Source of the DNA: Bacteroidota bacterium
GTDB lineage: Bacteria; Bacteroidota; Bacteroidia; Chitinophagales; Chitinophagaceae
DNA: 64,000 nucleotides
NCBI GenBank assembly: GCA_026391195.1
Contig: JAPLEI010000100.1
Coordinates: 22,256-86,255 of the forward strand
Reading direction: 5' to 3'
Part shown: piece after piece, positions 27,627-36,790 of the stretch
Layout of the letters: each line of letters begins with the position of its first letter
Numbering within the stretch: position 1 is the first letter of the stretch
The notes under the pieces: generated by a model
The model's input: only the letters and a program-made list of their open reading frames with translations
What the model was told of the DNA's origin: nothing
Databases searched by the model: none
Translations under genes and position numbers: made by a program

Positions 27627-28286
27627 ATGAAAAAAAGTTTATTGAGTGTATTGCTGCTGGGGTATCTCTCAGGCTTTAGCCAAAACATTACCCAACTAAG
27701 TGATCCCGTTACCAATAAAAACTTTTCACTGGAGAAGTATTCAGAAATTAAAGGGAGTCCATTTATGATTGATAAATGGATCGAGGGCAGCGTAACCACC
27801 CCCAAGGGCATTTACCAAAAACTCTTGCTAAAATTTAATGCCTACGACAACCTGCTGATTTTTAATAACAACGATGAACCCTACGAATTTCAGGAGACCA
27901 TTCTAGCCTTCTCACTAATGCCTAAAACTGGAGACAACGCATCCAATCTCAATTTTAAAAACGGCATTTCGGCTAACGGCATCCAGCCACAACAATTTAT
28001 ACAAGTGCTCGAAGAGGGAAAGATTAATCTGTATAAATATTTCGGCAAACAGGTATCTGAAATGAGCGAAATCAATGCAGGAATGGTTAAAACCTTTACC
28101 CCCAATATTAAATATTATATTGGCAATTCAGCTAACCTGAAATTTACTAAACTAAACAGTAACGAATGTTTACAACTGATGGCCGACAAAAAAGAGTTGA
28201 TTGATAAATATCTTGCCGAGAAAAAACTATCCCTGAAAAAAGAAAGTGATTTTGTTGAAATCATACATTATTACAATAGCCTTTAA
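27627..28286 (+). CDS. Secreted hypothetical protein
   Basis: A 219-residue protein with signal peptide MKKSLLSVLLLGYLSGFSQ; the start at 27627 is chosen for that reason, although the frame opens 60 bases earlier inside the terminator region. The mature part has alternating aromatic and charged residues (KGIYQKLLLKFNAYDNLLIFN, split by turns) and looks like a small all-beta periplasmic protein with a C-terminal helix. I recognise no family. It follows the terminator of the SusCD operon and so is transcribed separately. Confidence 0.6.
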   Translation: MKKSLLSVLLLGYLSGFSQNITQLSDPVTNKNFSLEKYSEIKGSPFMIDKWIEGSVTTPKGIYQKLLLKFNAYDNLLIFNNNDEPYEFQETILAFSLMPKTGDNASNLNFKNGISANGIQPQQFIQVLEEGKINLYKYFGKQVSEMSEINAGMVKTFTPNIKYYIGNSANLKFTKLNSNECLQLMADKKELIDKYLAEKKLSLKKESDFVEIIHYYNSL

Positions 28287-28426
28287 GTGCAATAGGATAA
28301 TAATGCCTATCCCATTATCAATATTGCCGTAGCATCCCTCCAGCAGATATCGAAGGGGCATCCCACTAAAGTAAATGCCTGATTAGCTACTGTGATAAAA
28401 ACGAAATCACCCAAGGCAGTTTACTA

Positions 28427-28816
28427 CTACTTAAATCCTAGCTCCCGCAACCTTTTATAGCGCAAGGTGTCGGCAGAACCCCTTTCTGTAATTAACCGGA
28501 TCAACTTGCCGGAAGGACAAGTACACGACAAACAACTGGACAGCTGAGTACTATCCTTTATTATCATAAATCGGCTGGTTTGGTCCAATAAGCTAAGCGA
28601 ATCAAGATACCGATATGCCATCAGTGCAGTACTTGAATCAGTTTTACCATACCCCCAAACATCGGCACATTGGGTTTGTTTGTATATCAATGAAGTATCA
28701 TTGAATGGAGGAGAAGTGCAGCCACCATCGGGGCCAATACCAATCTTGTCACATGAAATCATACCAGTTAGTAAAATAAATACCGCAGATAGGGTAACTA
28801 ACATAGACTTCCGCAT
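28427..28816 (-). CDS. Small hypothetical lipoprotein
   Basis: A 129-residue protein with lipoprotein signal MRKSMLVTLSAVFILLTGMI and lipobox ISC. The start could also be the ATG six bases upstream at 28822. The mature part carries several cysteines (GGCTSPP, TQCADVW, CLSCTC), which may form disulphides. No family recognised. It is divergent from the PSD1-DUF1553 operon, 87 bases away. Confidence 0.6.
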   Translation of the reverse strand: MRKSMLVTLSAVFILLTGMISCDKIGIGPDGGCTSPPFNDTSLIYKQTQCADVWGYGKTDSSTALMAYRYLDSLSLLDQTSRFMIIKDSTQLSSCLSCTCPSGKLIRLITERGSADTLRYKRLRELGFK

Positions 28817-28903
28817 AAGCATAATTTTAAAAATGAGACAGTTTTCGGATATCCAACTCCGTTTTTTCAGTCAATTTCGTATCTTTTGGCACGCTTTTAC
28901 CCC

Positions 28904-31657
28904 ATGACGCTGCCTGGCATTAAAAAAAAATACCTATTGTTAATCGGATTGCTATTATTGGTAGCATCCGCCTGGTATTTTTCTGATACGCCGGTAGACT
29001 ATAATGCCGACATCAAACCCCTGTTGAATAAAAAATGTATTACCTGCCATGGTGGGGTTAAAAAGCAGGGGGGATTCAGTTTGCTGTTTCAAGAAGAAGC
29101 CCTCGCACCAGCCAAATCGGGTAAAAAAGCCATCGTTCCCTACCACCCCGAAGAAAGTGAAATGATCCGCCGCCTCACCCTCTCCGATCCGGAAGAAAGG
29201 ATGCCCTATCAGCACGAAGCCCTCACCCCCACAGAAGTTTCCTTGCTCAAACGCTGGATCAAACAAGGTGCCCCCTGGGGTAAACACTGGGCCTATGTGC
29301 CGGTGAAGGCACCCCAAATTCCCGTTATCAATCATTGGTACTCACCCGGAAATGGCAACCGCTGGGCACAAAACCCCATCGACCATTATATTTGGCAATC
29401 CCTTCAAACACAAAACCTTTCCCCCTCACCCACTGCAGACAAAGCCACGCTTCTCCGAAGAGCTTCCCTCGACCTTACAGGTATGCTTCCTACTGAAACC
29501 CTTGCCAAAAAATTTCTCTCCAACAAACAACCCCTCGAATACGCTTCTCTGATTGATTCCCTGCTGGCATCTCCCCACTTCGGAGAAAAATGGGCCTCGG
29601 TTTGGATGGACCTAGCCCGCTATGCCGATACCAAAGGGTACGAACGCGACGACAGACGCTCTATCTGGCGTTACCGCGACTGGTTAATTCAATCATTCAA
29701 TAACAACAAGCCCTATAACGAATTTATTACAGAACAACTGGCCGGCGACCTGCTACCGAATCCATCCACCGATCAATTAATCGCAACCGCCTTCCATCGG
29801 AACACCCTTACCAATGATGAAGGAGGAACCGATAATGAAGAATTTAGAACCGCCGCAGTAATTGATCGTGTAAACACTACCTGGGAAACCTTAATGGGCA
29901 CCACTTTTGCCTGCGTTCAATGCCATAGCCATCCCTATGATCCCTTTAAACACGAAGAATATTATCAGTTTCTGGCATTTTTCAATAATACCCGCGATGA
30001 AGATACTTATGCCGATTACCCGCTGCTGAGAGAGTTTCATGGGAAAGACAGTTTACATTTTAAAGAAGTAACCGCTTTTCTTCAACAAAATGCACCAAAA
30101 AGAGCCCATGAGATTGGCTTCTTTCTCGCTACCGGTCAACCCGCCCTAAACTCCATCGCCGCCGACCAATTGGTGAACAGCGCCCTAACCGATACAAAAT
30201 GGTTGGTAATGCGCAACCACAGCGAAGCACGCATACCCAAAAGCCCTTTTGAAAATCATACCCAACTTGTATTCAATTATAAAACCTGGAAAGCCGGGGG
30301 TAAATTACAATTGAGATCCGATGCATCTAATGGTCCTCTTCTTGCTTCGATTCCGCTAACCAATACGGGCGGTAAATGGATGATACTTCAAATTAACCTG
30401 CCCACGCTGGCTGGCAACCACGACTGCTATCTACAATATAATAATACATCAACACGCGATCCATTAGAGACCGGCATTCAGTTCGACTGGTTCTTTTTTA
30501 CTGACCCTTTTCCCGGAAAAGGTTTACCAGGATATGATAGTGCCTATACCTATTATCAGCAACTGATGCAACCAAGTACAGCTACCTATACTCCTATTAT
30601 GGTGGAGAATCCCGAAGGCTTTAGGCGCAACACCTATGTATTCGAAAGAGGCAATTGGCTGGTGAAAGGGAAGCAAGTAACCGCAGATATTCCTGCCTAC
30701 CTGGGCAAACTTCCTGCAGGTGAAACCCGCAACCGATTGGCACTGGCCCGTTGGATAACCAGCGAAAACAATCCACTTACCGCCCGTGCACTCGTGAACC
30801 GAATATGGGAACAATTTTTTGGAAAGGGCCTCGTAGAAACCCTGGAAGATTTGGGTACCCAAGGCGCACAACCCACACACCCCGAATTGCTCGATTATCT
30901 TGCCTGGCAACTAGTACATACGTATCGGTGGGATATGAAAAAACTGATGCGCGAAATTTTACTGTCGGCCACCTACCAACAAAATAGCGCACCCACCAAA
31001 GAAACCCTTGCGAAAGACCCTACTAATAAATGGTATGCCCGCGGCCCGCGCATTCGCCTGAGTGCCGAGCAGGTGCGCGACCAGGCTTTGTGTGTGAGCA
31101 GCCAACTAAATACAAAAATGTTTGGTGCCGGCGTATTTCCGTATCAGCCCGAAGGTGTTTGGATGTCGCCATATAATGGGGCCACCTGGAAAATGAATGA
31201 AGATGGAGATCAATATCGAAGAGCAGTATATACCTATTGGAAAAGATCATCCCCCTATCCTTCTCTCATAAATTTCGATGGACCTACCCATGAAGTTTGC
31301 ACCGCCCGCAGAATCCGCACCAACACGCCGTTGCAATCACTTACCACGTTAAACGATTCGGCATATGTAGATTTGTGTAGAGCCTTTGCTTTTGCAACCG
31401 TTGCCCTTCCAGCAAATTCGTTTGCCGAAAAAATGCAACTGGCTTATCAAAAAGTTTTATTTGCACCCATACCATCTACTACATTAGCTGCTCTGCAAAA
31501 ACTATATCAACAATCTGTTCAATACTATCAATCCCATCCAGAAAGTATCTCACTAATAACCGGCAATCAGGCTACCCATCAACAACCTGCAGATGCTGCT
31601 TGGATAGTAGTGATGAATGCGCTGATGAACTTGGATGAAGTACTAACCAAAAATTAA
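28904..31657 (+). CDS. PSD1 cytochrome c-like / DUF1549 / DUF1553 protein
   Basis: A 917-residue envelope protein. Start at 28904 (MTLPGIKKKYLLLIG) leads into one N-terminal membrane anchor. Next is a Planctomycete cytochrome c (PSD1) domain with the haem motif CITCH near residue 45, then DUF1549 (NPIDHYIWQSLQTQNLSPSP, RRASLDLTGMLPT), an insert with a beta-sandwich/carbohydrate-binding look, and DUF1553 at the C-terminus (RLALARWITSENNPLTARAL, NRIWEQFFGKGLV). Proteins with this layout are typical of Planctomycetes and Verrucomicrobia and occur in sugar-degradation clusters; their chemistry is not established. First gene of a four-gene operon; the next gene starts 5 bases after the stop. Confidence 0.88.
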   Translation: MTLPGIKKKYLLLIGLLLLVASAWYFSDTPVDYNADIKPLLNKKCITCHGGVKKQGGFSLLFQEEALAPAKSGKKAIVPYHPEESEMIRRLTLSDPEERMPYQHEALTPTEVSLLKRWIKQGAPWGKHWAYVPVKAPQIPVINHWYSPGNGNRWAQNPIDHYIWQSLQTQNLSPSPTADKATLLRRASLDLTGMLPTETLAKKFLSNKQPLEYASLIDSLLASPHFGEKWASVWMDLARYADTKGYERDDRRSIWRYRDWLIQSFNNNKPYNEFITEQLAGDLLPNPSTDQLIATAFHRNTLTNDEGGTDNEEFRTAAVIDRVNTTWETLMGTTFACVQCHSHPYDPFKHEEYYQFLAFFNNTRDEDTYADYPLLREFHGKDSLHFKEVTAFLQQNAPKRAHEIGFFLATGQPALNSIAADQLVNSALTDTKWLVMRNHSEARIPKSPFENHTQLVFNYKTWKAGGKLQLRSDASNGPLLASIPLTNTGGKWMILQINLPTLAGNHDCYLQYNNTSTRDPLETGIQFDWFFFTDPFPGKGLPGYDSAYTYYQQLMQPSTATYTPIMVENPEGFRRNTYVFERGNWLVKGKQVTADIPAYLGKLPAGETRNRLALARWITSENNPLTARALVNRIWEQFFGKGLVETLEDLGTQGAQPTHPELLDYLAWQLVHTYRWDMKKLMREILLSATYQQNSAPTKETLAKDPTNKWYARGPRIRLSAEQVRDQALCVSSQLNTKMFGAGVFPYQPEGVWMSPYNGATWKMNEDGDQYRRAVYTYWKRSSPYPSLINFDGPTHEVCTARRIRTNTPLQSLTTLNDSAYVDLCRAFAFATVALPANSFAEKMQLAYQKVLFAPIPSTTLAALQKLYQQSVQYYQSHPESISLITGNQATHQQPADAAWIVVMNALMNLDEVLTKN

Positions 31658-31662
31658 ATCGC

Positions 31663-33162
31663 ATGCCTGCCCATCATAATAAACTTTTTGAAGAAGCTCA
31701 ATTACAACAGGCAGCCTATATTACCCGCAGATTATTTTTTAAAGATAGTCTGCTGGGGTTAGGAGGCCTGGCCCTGGGCTCGATGTTGGGAAGTTGTTCC
31801 GATTCGGTTTCACAGAATGGCATAATTGAGCGCGATCCCATTCACCCCTTATTACCCAGAGCCCCTCATTTTGCGCCACGTGCTAAATCAGTCATCTACC
31901 TACACATGGCCGGCGCTCCTTCTCAACTAGAACTTTTCGATTATAAGCCCGATCTGATGAAACTGGATGGACAATCTTGTCCGCCCTCCTTACTGGAAGG
32001 AAAAAAGTTTGCATTCATACGCGGCGTACCCACCATGTTGGGGCCACAGGCAAAGTTTGCACAAAGAGGCCAGAGCGGCGCCTGGGTTTCGGAACACTTG
32101 CCCCATTTTGCAGATGTAGCCGATGAAGTAAGTTTTTTAAAAGCCGTACAAACCGATCAGTTTAACCACGGTCCCGCACAAATGCTGATGCATACAGGTT
32201 CGGCTAGGGCGGGCAGACCTTCAATGGGTGCCTGGGCAACCTATGGACTGGGCAGTGAAAACAATAACTTACCTGGTTTTGTAGTACTCACTTCGGGGGG
32301 GCGTTTTCCAGATGCGGGTAAAAGTGTTTGGGGCAGTGGCTTTCTCCCTTCCGTTTATCAGGGAGTTCAATGCAGAAGTGAGGGCGACCCAGTACTTTTT
32401 TTACAAGACCCCGCCGGCATCAGTCGCGATTTGCGCAAAGCTTCTATTGAAGCGATTAACCAATCCAATGCAGCCACCTATGCTACTTTTCAGGATCCGG
32501 AAATCATTTCGCGGATGGCACAATACGAACTGGCTTTTCGCATGCAAATGTCGGTGCCAGATGTAATGAATATTCAGGATGAACCCGCTTATATTCATGA
32601 ACTCTATGGAAGTGACCCGGCAAAACCGAGCTTGGCCAATAATATTCTACTCGCCCGCAAGCTGGTAGAAAAAGGAGTACGCTTTGTGCAATTGTACGAC
32701 TGGGGCTGGGATACGCATGGAACCAGTGAAGACGGAGCGATTGATTATGGACTGATTAATAAATGTAAAACCATGGACAAACCCGTGGCTGCTTTATTGT
32801 TAGATCTGAAGCAACGGGGATTACTGGAAGATACCCTGGTAGTATGGGGAGGTGAATTCGGCAGAACACCAATGCAAGAGAACAGAGATGGCAAACAAAA
32901 TCCATTTAAGGGAAGAGACCATCATACCGAAGCATTTACCATGTGGATGGCAGGAGGCGGCATTCAACGGGGAACCAGTTATGGAGAAACCGATGAGATA
33001 GGCTATAGTGCTGTTTCCGGAAAAACAAGTACCTATGATGTACAAGCTACTATGCTGCATCAGCTGGGTTTCGATCATGAGCGATTTACCTATCCATTTC
33101 AGGGACGATCTTTCCGACTTACCGATGTGCATGGAAAAGTAATACAAGATATCATTGCATAA
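31663..33162 (+). CDS. DUF1501 protein (sulfatase/phosphatase-fold)
   Basis: A 499-residue DUF1501 protein, the usual companion of DUF1549/DUF1553 proteins. The N-terminus has a twin-arginine-like signal (RRLFFKDSLLGLGGLALGSM) followed by a possible lipobox (LGSC), suggesting folded export. Alkaline-phosphatase-superfamily landmarks are YLHMAGAPSQLELFDYKP, WDTHG and VVWGGEFGRTP, with GRDHH as a probable metal site. The enzymatic role is unknown. It sits 5 bases after the DUF1553 gene and 1 base before the next start. Confidence 0.88.
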   Translation: MPAHHNKLFEEAQLQQAAYITRRLFFKDSLLGLGGLALGSMLGSCSDSVSQNGIIERDPIHPLLPRAPHFAPRAKSVIYLHMAGAPSQLELFDYKPDLMKLDGQSCPPSLLEGKKFAFIRGVPTMLGPQAKFAQRGQSGAWVSEHLPHFADVADEVSFLKAVQTDQFNHGPAQMLMHTGSARAGRPSMGAWATYGLGSENNNLPGFVVLTSGGRFPDAGKSVWGSGFLPSVYQGVQCRSEGDPVLFLQDPAGISRDLRKASIEAINQSNAATYATFQDPEIISRMAQYELAFRMQMSVPDVMNIQDEPAYIHELYGSDPAKPSLANNILLARKLVEKGVRFVQLYDWGWDTHGTSEDGAIDYGLINKCKTMDKPVAALLLDLKQRGLLEDTLVVWGGEFGRTPMQENRDGKQNPFKGRDHHTEAFTMWMAGGGIQRGTSYGETDEIGYSAVSGKTSTYDVQATMLHQLGFDHERFTYPFQGRSFRLTDVHGKVIQDIIA

Positions 33163-33163
33163 A

Positions 33164-34111
33164 ATGCGAACCATGCCCATCAACCGAAGAAATTTTATAA
33201 CCCTTTCAAGTGCCCTAGCTGCAGGCAGTTTTTTGCAGGCAGGGGCTAATCATCCTCAAAAAAATTGTATGCAAATACCCGCCGAATTTTCTCCCCTGAT
33301 ACTAGCCACCAACTGGGGCTTTGAAGGAAGTACCGATGCCTTTTGTGCCAAAGCCAAAGCAGCCGGATATGATGGCATTGAAGTATGGTGGCCAACTTCG
33401 GAAGCAAGTCAACAGGAACTTTTTCAGGCGCTGGAAAAATATCAGTTACAGGTGGGCTTTTTAACCGGCGGCAGCAGTTCGCAACCCGAAAAACATGTAG
33501 AGCAGTTTACGCAAATGATAAAAGGAGCAATGTTGCAAACCCGAATTCGACCTTTGTATATCAATTGTCATTCCGGAAAAGATTATTTCACCCCGGCGCA
33601 AAATCTACCCTTTATCCAACTCACGCAACAACTCAGTGGGCAAACCGGCATTCCCGTATATCACGAAACCCATCGGGGACGTATGTTATATTCCGCACCC
33701 ATTACCCGCCAATACCTGGAACAACATCCTGATCTTAAACTAACGTTGGATATATCTCACTGGTGTAATGTGCATGAATCCTTATTGCAAGACCAAACCG
33801 AAACCATTCAACTGGCACTTAAAAGAACCGGACATATCCATGCCCGCATCGGTCATGCCGAGGGCCCGCAAGTAAACGATCCCAGAGCCCCCGAATGGAA
33901 ACAGGCAGTAGATCAACACTTGCAATGGTGGGATACCGTGGTGCAACAGGCAATTGCGGGAGGGGCTTCGCGGATGACCTTTCTCACTGAGTTTGGACCA
34001 GCAGATTATTTACCCACCTTACCCTATTCGAGACAGCCGGTGGCGAACCAGTGGGATATTAATGTATACATGATGCAATTGATTCGTAACCGCTATAGTG
34101 CTAAAAAATAA
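33164..34111 (+). CDS. Sugar phosphate isomerase/epimerase-like TIM-barrel protein, exported
   Basis: A 315-residue protein of the xylose isomerase-like / AP-endonuclease 2 TIM-barrel group. It has a Tat-like N-terminus (INRRNFITLSSALAAGSFLQ). Barrel landmarks are GYDGIEVWWP, PLYINCHSGKDY, PVYHETHRGRML and LKLTLDISHWCNVHE, the last three with typical metal-ligand His, Glu and Asp residues. It may isomerise or epimerise a sugar made by the pathway. The start could be ATG 33164 or 33173; both precede the Arg pair. Its stop overlaps the next start by one base. Confidence 0.82.
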   Translation: MRTMPINRRNFITLSSALAAGSFLQAGANHPQKNCMQIPAEFSPLILATNWGFEGSTDAFCAKAKAAGYDGIEVWWPTSEASQQELFQALEKYQLQVGFLTGGSSSQPEKHVEQFTQMIKGAMLQTRIRPLYINCHSGKDYFTPAQNLPFIQLTQQLSGQTGIPVYHETHRGRMLYSAPITRQYLEQHPDLKLTLDISHWCNVHESLLQDQTETIQLALKRTGHIHARIGHAEGPQVNDPRAPEWKQAVDQHLQWWDTVVQQAIAGGASRMTFLTEFGPADYLPTLPYSRQPVANQWDINVYMMQLIRNRYSAKK

Positions 34112-35505
34112 TGGAGTCAATCGTTACAATACTCGGAAAGCTTCACCCCTTATGGGTTCACTTGCCTGTAGGTGTTTTATTGCTCACGATTTTTTTTCAG
34201 TGGTTATCGAATAAAGAAAAATATGCCGGACTAATAGTGGCTATTCGGCCCGCTTATCTGGTGGGTATGGTAACAGCTGCTGCTGCCGTAGTAAGTGGAT
34301 GGCTGTTGGCTGATAGCGGTACCTATTCGCAGGAAGCGGATATTTTATTTACGCACCGCTGGTTGGGTATTGGCGTTTTGCTGTTGAGTGCAGGCGGTTA
34401 CTGGATGCAACCCCATGCTTCTCGTTTAGTACAAAATATTTGGGCAGGGGTGTTGTTGATGGTGGTAACAGCTGCAGGGCATTATGGGGGAACGCTTACG
34501 CATGGGGAAGGATATTTATGGACAGCTACGCCTGCGGCACCCACACAAGTAATCGCACCCATCACCTCAGCGCAGGATGCAGCAGTGTATGCTCAGTTGG
34601 TGCAACCTGTTTTAAACAGTAAATGTGTGGGTTGCCATGGACCCAAAAAGCAAAAAGGAAAACTCCGTTTAGACGATAGCAGTTATCTGTTGAAGGGCGG
34701 CGAACATGGAGTAGTTTTTAAAATGGGCCTTGCTGCTGAAAGCGAATTGTTCAAGCGCATCACGCTAGACCCCTTGGAAGAAAAACACATGCCTCCAAAA
34801 GGAAAGCCTGCTTTAACAGAACAGGAAATACAATTAATTACCTGGTGGATTAATAGTGGGGCGGGCTGGCATACAAAAGTAAAAGAGCTTGCCCAACCCG
34901 AACCCATTAAAAATTGGCTGAAAAGTTTAGAGAGTCCGATAAAAGAAAAGAGATCATTGATTCCGGAAATGCCAGTTGCGGCTGCGGCAGAAAAAATAAT
35001 AGCATCGCTACAAGCTGCGGGTGTAGTGATTGTGCCGGTTGCAGCGAATAGTAATTATTTATCGGCAAGTATGATTAATATGCCGGCTGCCTCCGATTCA
35101 GTTATACAACTACTGCAACAACTGCAAGCCCAAATTATCTGGATGAAAGCAGACTATCTGCCCGCTACCGAGCAAATTGTAAATGCCATTAGTTCTTTGA
35201 GCAATCTCACCCGGTTAAGCTGGGCGCATGGTAAATTAACAGATAAGTACTTGCCTGCTTTCCGATCGCTCAGTCAATTACAATACCTGAACCTCTCGAA
35301 TAATCCCATCAGTCGCGATGCCCTCTTTTCGCTACAATCGTTGCCTAAATTGCAGTCGCTGTATATATGGAACACCAAAATAGTAGGCAATGAAATAGCC
35401 GCTTTGGCTTCAGCGTTCCCCCACACACAATTGGATACTGGAAACTATCGGCTGGCAATGATAGCGGCGGATACAATTCCGGTGAAAGCACCACCGGTAA
35501 AATAG
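34111..35505 (+). CDS. DUF2231 membrane protein fused to Planctomycete cytochrome c domain and leucine-rich repeats
   Basis: A 464-residue protein. Residues 1-145 are a four-helix DUF2231-like membrane domain (LGKLHPLWVHLPVGVLLLTI, with a histidine pair as in haem-binding membrane proteins). Then comes a PSD1 cytochrome c domain with the CVGCHGPKKQKGK haem motif and the typical KHMPPKGKP, and last a leucine-rich-repeat segment (LSNLTRLSWA, LQYLNLSNNP, LPKLQSLYIWN). The layout suggests an electron-transfer protein anchored in the inner membrane. It closes the four-gene operon; I see no clear terminator in the 130 bases after it. Confidence 0.85.
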   Translation: MESIVTILGKLHPLWVHLPVGVLLLTIFFQWLSNKEKYAGLIVAIRPAYLVGMVTAAAAVVSGWLLADSGTYSQEADILFTHRWLGIGVLLLSAGGYWMQPHASRLVQNIWAGVLLMVVTAAGHYGGTLTHGEGYLWTATPAAPTQVIAPITSAQDAAVYAQLVQPVLNSKCVGCHGPKKQKGKLRLDDSSYLLKGGEHGVVFKMGLAAESELFKRITLDPLEEKHMPPKGKPALTEQEIQLITWWINSGAGWHTKVKELAQPEPIKNWLKSLESPIKEKRSLIPEMPVAAAAEKIIASLQAAGVVIVPVAANSNYLSASMINMPAASDSVIQLLQQLQAQIIWMKADYLPATEQIVNAISSLSNLTRLSWAHGKLTDKYLPAFRSLSQLQYLNLSNNPISRDALFSLQSLPKLQSLYIWNTKIVGNEIAALASAFPHTQLDTGNYRLAMIAADTIPVKAPPVK

Positions 35506-35603
35506 GTTTACATATAGTGTTTGGCTATTATCGGGAATTGAGAAACGGACAAGTATTTATTACGTATTCCCCTTATATATGTGGTGAATAATTGCTTTAT
35601 TCG

Positions 35604-35636
35604 CCGCAATAATGCGGAGAAAAAGAGCTATTTTTG
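35604..35636 (+). promoter_or_regulatory. Promoter and hairpin upstream of the Fic gene
   Basis: A -7 box TATTTTTG lies at 35629-35636, only 11 bases before the ATG. A short inverted repeat (CCGCA, ATAA, TGCGG) at 35604-35617 sits just upstream of it and could be an operator, since the Fic protein carries its own winged helix. Autoregulation is inference. Confidence 0.5.
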
Positions 35637-35647
35637 CCGCATAATTG

Positions 35648-36754
35648 ATGCGTACGATGGCAAAATACATCTATCAATATGAAAACTGGACAACCTTTAC
35701 ATGGCAAGAGACGGACGTAAATCTACTACTTGGTGAGGTAAGACATTTGCAAGGGAAGCTGCTTGGACAAATGAAAACGGTTGGATTTAACACGCAAGAG
35801 GAAGCCTCACTCAGAGCGCTCACCCTAGATGTTGTTAGCACCTCAGAAATAGAAGGGGAGAAATTAGATTACGCACAAGTTCGGTCGTCCATTGCCAGAA
35901 AATTGGGAATCAATATTGCCGGACTAGTTCCAAGCAATAGAAATGTGGAAGGTGTGGTAGAAATGATGCTGGATGCAACTCGGCAATTTCAGCAGCCGCT
36001 AACCAATAAACGGCTGTTTGCATGGCATGCTGCACTTTTCCCAACCGGATATAGCGGAATGGTTAAAATTGAGACAGGCAGGTATCGCTCAGAAGAAATG
36101 CAAATCGTTTCGGGAGCAATGGGTAAAGAAAAAATACATTATGTTGCCCTGCCAGCTAAAGAAGTAAAGGCAGCAATGAACAAATTCCTGGTGTGGTTCA
36201 ACAATAGTCAGCCCATAGATCCCGTAATCAAATCAGCCATTGCGCATTTTTGGTTTATCATCATACACCCTTTTGATGATGGGAATGGCAGAATAGCAAG
36301 AGCACTGAGTGACCTCCTGCTTGCAAAGTCGGAAGCAACATCCGAAAGATACTACAGCATTTCCAGTCAAATACTGGCAGAGCGTAAACAGTACTATGCT
36401 GTTTTACAAAGCATGCAACATAGTTCGGGAGATATTAGTGAATGGATAAACTGGTTTCTACATTGTTTGAAAAATGCATTGCTATCTTCAGAAAAAAGTT
36501 TACAAAATATTTGGAGAAAAGCTACATTTTGGCAAATACACGAAACAACAGCATTAAATGATCGACAGCGATATATGCTCAATAAACTATTAGATGGATT
36601 GGAAGGGAAACTAAAATCATCTAATTGGGCGAAAATGACAAAATGTTCTTCCGACACTGCACTTCGCGATATAAAAGACCTGATTGAAAAAGGAATTTTA
36701 CAACAAGAAAATGAAGGGGGTAGAAATACCAATTATGAATTGCGAGATTTTTAA
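35648..36754 (+). CDS. Fic family AMP-transferase with inhibitory helix and winged helix
   Basis: A 368-residue class II Fic protein. The catalytic motif HPFDDGNGRIAR is complete, so the protein should transfer AMP (or another nucleotide) to a protein hydroxyl. The N-terminal inhibitory motif (S/T)xxxE(G/N) is present as TSEIEG, in the DUF4172-like region, so it is self-inhibited. The C-terminal about 70 residues form a winged helix (MTKCSSDTALRDIKDLIEKG). This architecture often regulates its own transcription. It starts at ATG 35648 or 35657 after its own promoter and is convergent with the symporter gene. The cellular target is unknown. Confidence 0.9.
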   Translation: MRTMAKYIYQYENWTTFTWQETDVNLLLGEVRHLQGKLLGQMKTVGFNTQEEASLRALTLDVVSTSEIEGEKLDYAQVRSSIARKLGINIAGLVPSNRNVEGVVEMMLDATRQFQQPLTNKRLFAWHAALFPTGYSGMVKIETGRYRSEEMQIVSGAMGKEKIHYVALPAKEVKAAMNKFLVWFNNSQPIDPVIKSAIAHFWFIIIHPFDDGNGRIARALSDLLLAKSEATSERYYSISSQILAERKQYYAVLQSMQHSSGDISEWINWFLHCLKNALLSSEKSLQNIWRKATFWQIHETTALNDRQRYMLNKLLDGLEGKLKSSNWAKMTKCSSDTALRDIKDLIEKGILQQENEGGRNTNYELRDF

Positions 36755-36790
36755 AACCCGGATAGATTCTGAAAAACATTGTAAAAAGGA

